This document shows, piece after piece, positions 59,291 through 64,000 of a stretch of 64,000 bases of DNA (its first letter is position 1; each line of letters begins with the position of its first letter). Origin of the DNA: SIG575 sp964507395 (GTDB taxonomy: Bacteria; Bacillota; Clostridia; Oscillospirales; Acutalibacteraceae); assembly GCA_964507395.1 (NCBI GenBank), contig CAZDQE010000002.1, forward strand, positions 1 to 64,000, in the 5' to 3' direction. The notes below the pieces were generated by a model. The model made no database searches. It had not been told where the DNA came from and worked only from the letters and a program-made list of their open reading frames with translations. The position numbers and the translations under genes were made by a program.

Positions 59291-60781
59291 TTACTTTTTA
59301 AATCTGATAACATTGAAGCTCATGTTTTTGAGATTTGCAGTAAATGTACCGTTATCACCAACAGGGATTTCATTTACGTGCATGCAAACTGTCTCCTTGC
59401 CGAAATCGTTTACGAGAAGCTTATCATAGCCGTCCATTGACTCAAATGAAACAGGCTTGTAGCCGTCAAAATCAAGAAGCTTGAAGTCAAGTACGCAATC
59501 CTCAGTAAGAGAACGGTTAACAACGAAAACTGCAACCTCGTCGTTTTCCTCATCGTATGTTGCTATCGTTTCAAGATACGGCACGTCGGTATAATTCTTT
59601 GTGTCGTATTTGGGACATTCAACGATAGGCTTGATTGATACGCCGCGAGCGTATTTTGACATTCTCTCAAAGGGATAGAATGTTGTCTGACGGAATACTC
59701 CGCCGCCTGTTTTTGTAAAGATAGGTGCGATAACGTTTACGAGCTGAGCAAGGCATGCAACCTTGATTCTGTCTGCGTGACGAAGAAGAGTAATGAGCAT
59801 ACATGCTGCAACAAGGGCATCTTCAAAGTTGTAGATATCTTCAAGAAGAGGCGGTGCAACTGACCATTTTTCAAAGGGTGCACCCCATGAATGATACCAG
59901 ACATTCCACTCGTCAAATGAAAGCATTATTTTTTTCTTACTGCGCTTCTTTGACTTCACATAGTCGCAGACACAGATTACGCTGTAGATAAATTCGTCAA
60001 GCTCTGTTGAAAGAGCAAGGAAGGTTTCTGTGTCGTTTGCGCTGTTGCCGTAATACTGATGAAGAGAGAGGTAATCAATGCTGTCGTAAGCAATATCAAG
60101 AGCAGTTTCCTCCCACTGACCGAAGATTTTTGAGTTTCTGCTTGATGAACCGCAGAGAACTGTTTCGATCGAGGGGTCGACCCATTTCATAAGCTTTGAT
60201 GCTTCAAGGGCAGTTCTGCCGTATTCGTAAGCAGTTTTTGCACCCATCTGCCATGCGCCGTCCATTTCATTACCAAGACACCAGAGTTTAACATCCCATG
60301 GCTTTTCATAGCCGTGGTCTTTGCGCATTTTTGCATATTTTGTATTTGTGTTCAGATTGCAGTATTCAACGAGAGCGCGAGCCTCATCAGGTCCGCGTGT
60401 ACCGAGGTTTACTGCCATCATCGGCGCAGTTTTAGCCTTCTGACACCATTTCATAAATTCATTTGTACCGAATGTATTGGGCTCAGTCGTGCCCCATGCA
60501 AGTTCAAGGCGCTGAGGTCTGTTTTCAACGGGGCCTACGCCGTCCTCCCAGTCATAGCCCGAAACGAAGTTACCGCCCGGATATCTGACAATAGGTACAT
60601 CAAGCTCGTTCACAAGGTCAATAACGTCCTGTCTGAAGCCGTCCTCATCTGCAGTTGCGTGTCCCGGCTCATAAATACCGCCGTAAACAGCACGTCCCAA
60701 ATGTTCAACAAATGAACCGAACATTCTTCTGTCAATATCGCCTACTTTAAGTTCTTTAGCAATTGTCATTTTAGCTTTCAT
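59291..60781 (-). CDS. GH51 alpha-L-arabinofuranosidase
   Basis: Retaining arabinofuranosidase of 496 residues, cytoplasmic. Features: VEHLGRAVYGGIYEPG, RYPGGNFVSGYDWEDG, acid/base Glu in WCLGNEMDG (about E172) and nucleophile Glu in LSFDEWNVW (about E291), followed by a beta-sandwich C-terminal domain. It should release arabinose from arabinan or arabinoxylan oligosaccharides. ATG 60781 has GGGAGG 8 bases upstream. First gene of the GH51-GH3 operon. Confidence 0.95.
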   Translation of the reverse strand: MKAKMTIAKELKVGDIDRRMFGSFVEHLGRAVYGGIYEPGHATADEDGFRQDVIDLVNELDVPIVRYPGGNFVSGYDWEDGVGPVENRPQRLELAWGTTEPNTFGTNEFMKWCQKAKTAPMMAVNLGTRGPDEARALVEYCNLNTNTKYAKMRKDHGYEKPWDVKLWCLGNEMDGAWQMGAKTAYEYGRTALEASKLMKWVDPSIETVLCGSSSRNSKIFGQWEETALDIAYDSIDYLSLHQYYGNSANDTETFLALSTELDEFIYSVICVCDYVKSKKRSKKKIMLSFDEWNVWYHSWGAPFEKWSVAPPLLEDIYNFEDALVAACMLITLLRHADRIKVACLAQLVNVIAPIFTKTGGGVFRQTTFYPFERMSKYARGVSIKPIVECPKYDTKNYTDVPYLETIATYDEENDEVAVFVVNRSLTEDCVLDFKLLDFDGYKPVSFESMDGYDKLLVNDFGKETVCMHVNEIPVGDNGTFTANLKNMSFNVIRFKK

Positions 60782-60816
60782 AAATTTTTGCCTCCCTGTG
60801 GCTTTTTATGGAATAA

Positions 60817-60845
60817 GTATAACATAACAGATATATGTATTTCAA
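60817..60845 (-). promoter_or_regulatory. Probable promoter of the GH51-GH3 operon
   Basis: On the minus strand TTGAAA (60845-60840), 17-base spacer, TTATAC (60822-60817). Confidence 0.55.
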
Positions 60846-60880
60846 CAAAAAAAATAAAAGAAGACGTATTTTATCTCTAC

Positions 60881-60909
60881 TTGACATTAAGCGTATTTTT
60901 TGTTAGAAT
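60881..60909 (+). promoter_or_regulatory. Sigma-A promoter of tRNA-Ser
   Basis: TTGACA (60881-60886), 17-base spacer, TAGAAT (60904-60909), 20 bases before the tRNA. Confidence 0.8.
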
Positions 60910-60929
60910 ATATTCTGCAAAACAAATAC

Positions 60930-61018
60930 GGAGACGTATCGAAGCGGTCATAACGGGGCTGACTCGAAATCAGTTAGGGAGCAATCCCCCGCGAGTTCGA
61001 ATCTCGCCGTCTCCGCCA
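60930..61018 (+). tRNA. tRNA-Ser (anticodon CGA)
   Basis: Class II tRNA of 89 bases with a long variable arm. The acceptor GGAGACG (60930-60936) pairs with CGTCTCC (61008-61014); discriminator G and encoded CCA lie at 61015-61018. The anticodon loop CTCGAAA gives CGA at 60965-60967, reading UCG. The T arm has TTCGAAT. The top pair of the anticodon stem is G-U. Confidence 0.97.
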
Positions 61019-61019
61019 G

Positions 61020-61055
61020 AAAAGGGCAAGTTTCTGCTGAGACTTGCCCTTTTTA
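61020..61055 (+). terminator. Terminator after tRNA-Ser
   Basis: AAAAGGGCAAGT (61020-61031) pairs exactly with 61042-61053, followed by T. Confidence 0.9.
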
Positions 61056-61185
61056 TTTTTCATTGCATTGTTGAGGTTTTCATTTTTACGGAAAGGCTCA
61101 GACATTGACACACATTTATTATTTTGATATAATTTCATACGTGAGACAGCTTTATCTGCAGAAAGAAAAGGTGACAGATAATCCC

Positions 61186-61911
61186 ATGAAAAAAATCAAA
61201 AAATCATCTGAGCTTTTATGGCTTTTCGGAATTTTATTTGTAGCTCTCGGTGTCACGGTATGCAGCAAGGCAAACCTCGGTGTTTCAATGATTGCCGCAC
61301 CTGCCTTTGTTCTTTCCGAAGCACTTTCTCCGTTTCTTCCGTTCCTCAGTGTGGGAGTTATGGAATATATCGTTCAGGGAATTATACTGATTGTTCTGTG
61401 CATCGTTATAAGAAAATTCAACTGGCGGTATCTGACTGCTTTTGCCACTGCCGTAATTTACGGCTATGCGCTCAACCTGTTTCTGTGGCTGCTGAGAGAC
61501 ATTTCTTTTGACACAGTTCCCCTTCGTTGGATAATGCTGATTGTGGGAGATTGTTTCACTGCTTTCGGTGTAGCCTGCTTCTTCCGCACATATATGCCGT
61601 TAGAGGTTTACGAGCTTTTTGTAGCAGAGCTTGCAGAAAAATTCCGTTTGAACATCAACAGAACCAAGTGGGGTTTTGACATAACTCTGCTTACAATTTC
61701 GATACTGCTTGCAGTTACTTTATTCGGTGACATTACAACCTTTGACCGGTCGGAAATTTACTGTTCATCCTTCCACAGCATCGGTTTCGGCACACTTGTA
61801 ACTACCGCAATAAATTCGCCTTTAATCGGACTCATGGGAAAGCTTGTTGACCGCTTCTTTGAAGCAACCCCCAGATTCGGAAAGCTTGAAAAGATTTTTA
61901 AGATAAACTGA
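61186..61911 (+). CDS. YitT/YczE-like membrane protein (DUF6198-type)
   Basis: Integral membrane protein of 241 residues with about five hydrophobic segments. The LLWLFGILFVALGVTVCSKANLG start and GWGFD-like TKWGFDITLL segment are typical of the YczE/YitT/DUF6198 group; function unknown. The start is uncertain: ATG 61186 has AAGGTGA 11 bases upstream, while GTG 61171 and the frame opening at 61105 are alternatives. Confidence 0.7.
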   Translation: MKKIKKSSELLWLFGILFVALGVTVCSKANLGVSMIAAPAFVLSEALSPFLPFLSVGVMEYIVQGIILIVLCIVIRKFNWRYLTAFATAVIYGYALNLFLWLLRDISFDTVPLRWIMLIVGDCFTAFGVACFFRTYMPLEVYELFVAELAEKFRLNINRTKWGFDITLLTISILLAVTLFGDITTFDRSEIYCSSFHSIGFGTLVTTAINSPLIGLMGKLVDRFFEATPRFGKLEKIFKIN

Positions 61912-61937
61912 TATTATGATAATAACAAGGTAAATAT

Positions 61938-62345
61938 ATGTGCTATTTCCTTTACGGTGCCGTTAACAACGGAGTAAACAAAACAGATTATGAAAAAGCA
62001 GCAAAAAATTTCTCTTATCATTTTAAGGCAGGTACAAAAGATGACGTCAACAATTGCGTAGACAACTGCCTGAAAGATTATAGAATCACACTTAATCACT
62101 GCGATTGCGATTCCCCTATCGGTGCAAAAGATGTAACCAAAGAAGAAATAAAAGAAATCGAAGAATTGCTGATAAGTATAAAATCGGTTCGCGGAATCAA
62201 GCATATTTTTATAAGCAAAAATTGGATAAACAAATCAAACACCAAAGAAGAAAACGTACATATTGACGATATAAATATTGCAGATTTCCTTGCAAACATT
62301 GAAGAAAATTGTCTGTATAAAATTCAAATGTATCCGAGATATTAA
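61938..62345 (+). CDS. Small hypothetical protein, cysteine-rich centre
   Basis: Soluble protein of 135 residues with no recognised domain. It starts MCYFLYGAVN, has a central cluster NHCDCDSPIG and an amphipathic acidic helix (EIKEIEELLISIK). The spaced Cys and His could bind a metal. ATG 61938 has AACAAGG 7 bases upstream. It follows the YitT-like gene by 26 bases and may be co-transcribed. Confidence 0.65.
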   Translation: MCYFLYGAVNNGVNKTDYEKAAKNFSYHFKAGTKDDVNNCVDNCLKDYRITLNHCDCDSPIGAKDVTKEEIKEIEELLISIKSVRGIKHIFISKNWINKSNTKEENVHIDDINIADFLANIEENCLYKIQMYPRY

Positions 62346-62349
62346 GAAA

Positions 62350-62376
62350 AAAGTCCTCGCATCATGCGGGGACTTT
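62350..62376. terminator. Bidirectional terminator between convergent genes
   Basis: A 12-bp stem (AAAGTCCTCGCA at 62350-62361 with 62365-62376, one G-U) has a 3-base loop. It ends the hypothetical gene (+) and the bcp gene (-). Confidence 0.85.
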
Positions 62377-62387
62377 CAATTTATATT

Positions 62388-62840
62388 TTATATTTCCGCT
62401 AAGATTTCCCGTGCGTTTGAATCGGGTTTTACTTTCGGCATAATTTTTGCGATATTACCGTCTTCATCAATAATAAACGTTGTTCTGACAACGCCCATAC
62501 TCACTTTGCCGTAAAGCTTCTTTTCCTGCCAGACTCCGTATTTCTGTATCGCATCAAGCTCAGGGTCTGAGAGAAGAATAAAATCAAGACCGTGTTTTTC
62601 GGAAAACTTCTGATGTGATGCTGCGCTGTCACGGCTCACACCGATAACCTCAACATTCTTTTTTCTGAACTCCTTGTAAAGTCCGGCAAACGCACAGGCT
62701 TGTCTTGTACAGCCGGGGGTATTATCTTTCGGGTAAAAATAGAGAACCACCTTTTTGCCGAGAAAGTCTGAAAGTGAAATATCTTTCCCCTCTTTATCCT
62801 TTAATGTAAATTCCGGTGCCTTTATTCCGATTTCCAACAT
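62388..62840 (-). CDS. bcp: Thioredoxin-dependent peroxiredoxin (Bcp/PrxQ)
   Basis: Atypical 2-Cys peroxiredoxin of 150 residues. The motif YPKDNTPGCTRQACAF contains the peroxidatic Cys and, five residues later, the resolving Cys of the PrxQ type; a conserved SRDSAASHQKF segment follows. It reduces peroxides using thioredoxin. It lies three bases after trxB, so the reductant system and peroxidase are made together. Confidence 0.95.
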   Translation of the reverse strand: MLEIGIKAPEFTLKDKEGKDISLSDFLGKKVVLYFYPKDNTPGCTRQACAFAGLYKEFRKKNVEVIGVSRDSAASHQKFSEKHGLDFILLSDPELDAIQKYGVWQEKKLYGKVSMGVVRTTFIIDEDGNIAKIMPKVKPDSNAREILAEI

Positions 62841-62843
62841 TTT

Positions 62844-63770
62844 TCATTTCTCCGTTCTTCTGATATATTCTTCCGCAAAATGTACAGCTACGGCTCCGTC
62901 TGCAGTTGCTGTTACAACTTGTCGCAAAGGCTTCGTTCTCACATCGCCTACTGCAAAAACTCCGTCAGCACTCGTTCTTGTGCTCTCGTCTGCAATAAGA
63001 TATCCTCTTTCGTCAATATCAATTTTTTCTTTCAGAAAATCCGTCACAGGTTCTCTGCCGATGCTGACAAAAAGCGCATCGCATTTAATTTCTTTTTCTT
63101 CTTCTGTTTTCACATTTTTAATTCTAACGCCCGTCACTCTGTCATCTGACAAAATTTCTGCCACTGTGCTGTGCCATAAAAACTCCACATTCTCCGCACT
63201 CATTAACGGTTTGTGATAGATTTTTTCTGCTCTCAGAGTATCTCTGCGGTGAATCACATAAACCTTTTCGGCAAGACGTGACAAATAAAGCGCATCTGAA
63301 ACGGCTGAGTTTCCTCCGCCCACAACGGCTACTGTTTTCCCCTTGTAGAATCTGCCGTCGCAGTGAGCGCAGTAATGAACGCCCTTACCTGTTATCTCTT
63401 CTTCCTTGGGTATGCCTAATTTCCGCGGATTTGCACCTGTTGAAATTACAACCGTTTTCCCAAGATAAGTGCCGTTTGTTGTATGAACCTTCTTTATTAT
63501 ATCAGAAAAATCAACATCCGTCACCTCTGCATATTCAGTTTTTGCGCCGAAACGCTCGGCACCCGTCTGCATTTTCATACCGAGAGTAAATCCGTCTATG
63601 CCCTCTTCAAAGCCGGGGTAATTATGAATAACATCTGTCAGTGTCATCTGACCGCCCACCGACATTTTCTCAAGAACTACGGTGTCAAGGCCTGCCCTTG
63701 ATGCGTACAGCGCCGAGGTGTAGCCTGCAGGACCGCCGCCTAAAATTATCATGTCAAAAATATGTTCCAT
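62844..63770 (-). CDS. trxB: Thioredoxin reductase (NADPH type)
   Basis: FAD enzyme of 308 residues: ILGGGPAGYTSALYAS, redox CAHC in HYCAHCDGRF, GGGNSA, the NADPH-specific HRRDTLRA and C-terminal AVGDVR. A complete canonical TrxB, in contrast to 5604-6515. ATG 63770 is chosen over 63803, which lies in the promoter region. Operon with bcp. Confidence 0.95.
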   Translation of the reverse strand: MEHIFDMIILGGGPAGYTSALYASRAGLDTVVLEKMSVGGQMTLTDVIHNYPGFEEGIDGFTLGMKMQTGAERFGAKTEYAEVTDVDFSDIIKKVHTTNGTYLGKTVVISTGANPRKLGIPKEEEITGKGVHYCAHCDGRFYKGKTVAVVGGGNSAVSDALYLSRLAEKVYVIHRRDTLRAEKIYHKPLMSAENVEFLWHSTVAEILSDDRVTGVRIKNVKTEEEKEIKCDALFVSIGREPVTDFLKEKIDIDERGYLIADESTRTSADGVFAVGDVRTKPLRQVVTATADGAVAVHFAEEYIRRTEK

Positions 63771-63796
63771 AAAGCATCTTTTCCTTCCTGAAAATA

Positions 63797-63825
63797 TTGA
63801 CATACCTCAAAAACAAAAGTAAAAT
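63797..63825 (+). promoter_or_regulatory. Sigma-A promoter of the Crp/Fnr gene
   Basis: TTGACA (63797-63802), 17-base spacer, TAAAAT (63820-63825). Confidence 0.75.
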
Positions 63826-63863
63826 AAAGGTAATAAAATTCATCTGTACAAAGGGGTGAAATT

Positions 63864-64000
63864 ATGTTTGAAAGCATCTATCGGGAAATTTTCCCTTTTT
63901 GGAACGAAGTTTCAGACGATGACAAGGAATACATCTGTCGGAATTCTTCTTCCGTCATTTTCAATGCAGGCACCAACATTCACGATTCGACCTCCTGCTC
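63864..64000 (+). CDS. Crp/Fnr-family transcription regulator (5' end only)
   Basis: The gene starts at ATG 63864 with AAGGGGTGAA upstream and is cut by the window edge. The first 45 residues fit the start of a Crp/Fnr cyclic-nucleotide-type sensor domain (IFPFWNEVSDDDKEYICRNSS, then FNAGTNIH and a Cys). It is divergent from trxB-bcp, so it may respond to redox or oxidative stress; this is inference. Confidence 0.75.
   Translation, partial: MFESIYREIFPFWNEVSDDDKEYICRNSSSVIFNAGTNIHDSTSC

Overview
The window looks like chromosomal DNA of a low-to-moderate GC Gram-positive bacterium of the class Clostridia, probably a gut commensal near the Oscillospiraceae/Ruminococcaceae. The evidence is the ylxM-ffh-rpsP-khpA-rimM-trmD translation operon, a perfect CIRCE heat-shock operator, a T-box leader, consensus sigma-A promoters with 17-bp spacers, and strong GGAGG ribosome sites. 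There are also many exported enzymes acting on host or plant glycans. The taxonomic placement is inference; no rRNA gene is present. I see no prophage, complete insertion sequence or CRISPR array.

Layout. 1-2.1 kb: an AT-rich edge with a lipoprotein gene. 2.1-3.9 kb: a secreted metallophosphoesterase divergent from the biotin transporter bioY. 3.9-13.6 kb: a leftward run that begins with a three-gene DNA-processing cassette (TerB-N/TerB-C protein, BrxD-type ATPase, BrxHI/Lhr-type helicase). It continues with overlapping or close junctions into a DUF4838 glycosidase-like protein, a thioredoxin-reductase-like flavoprotein and a ceramidase-like protein. Its promoter carries a perfect 11-bp inverted repeat. 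13.6-17.3 kb: a DUF6514 gene with twin upstream palindromes, an EamA transporter, and a KtrB-KtrA potassium uptake pair. 17.3-31.8 kb: a glycan-degradation region with two GH92 mannosidases, a beta-helix protein, a GH36 alpha-galactosidase, a second DUF4838 protein, two phosphoesterases and a FliB-like Cys-rich protein. It also holds a decayed copy of the GH92 promoter and signal sequence.

31.9-36.3 kb: the translation and protein-targeting operon. 36.5-45.6 kb: a nine-gene leftward run (tmk, DUF2156, GNAT, DJ-1, mltG, TrhP-like U32, orphan fumarase beta domain, Gfo/Idh oxidoreductase, exported alpha/beta hydrolase). 45.7-51.7 kb: CIRCE-controlled htpG, a CDP-alcohol phosphatidyltransferase, an HTH regulator with an unrecognised C-terminal region and an exported Ig-like protein. 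52-56.8 kb: a PfkB kinase, then a tryptophan-type T-box leader ahead of an exported EEP-family hydrolase and trpB, then a BNR sialidase-like protein. 56.8-60.8 kb: a GH51-GH3 pair for arabinose-containing glycans. 60.9-64 kb: tRNA-Ser(CGA), a YitT-like membrane protein, a small hypothetical gene, a trxB-bcp thiol-redox pair, and the start of a Crp/Fnr regulator.

The best candidates for a little-described system are (i) the TerB/BrxD/BrxHI cassette, which resembles part of a BREX defence system but lacks a methyltransferase and PglZ, and (ii) the T-box(Trp) operon whose first gene is an exported phosphoesterase-fold enzyme.
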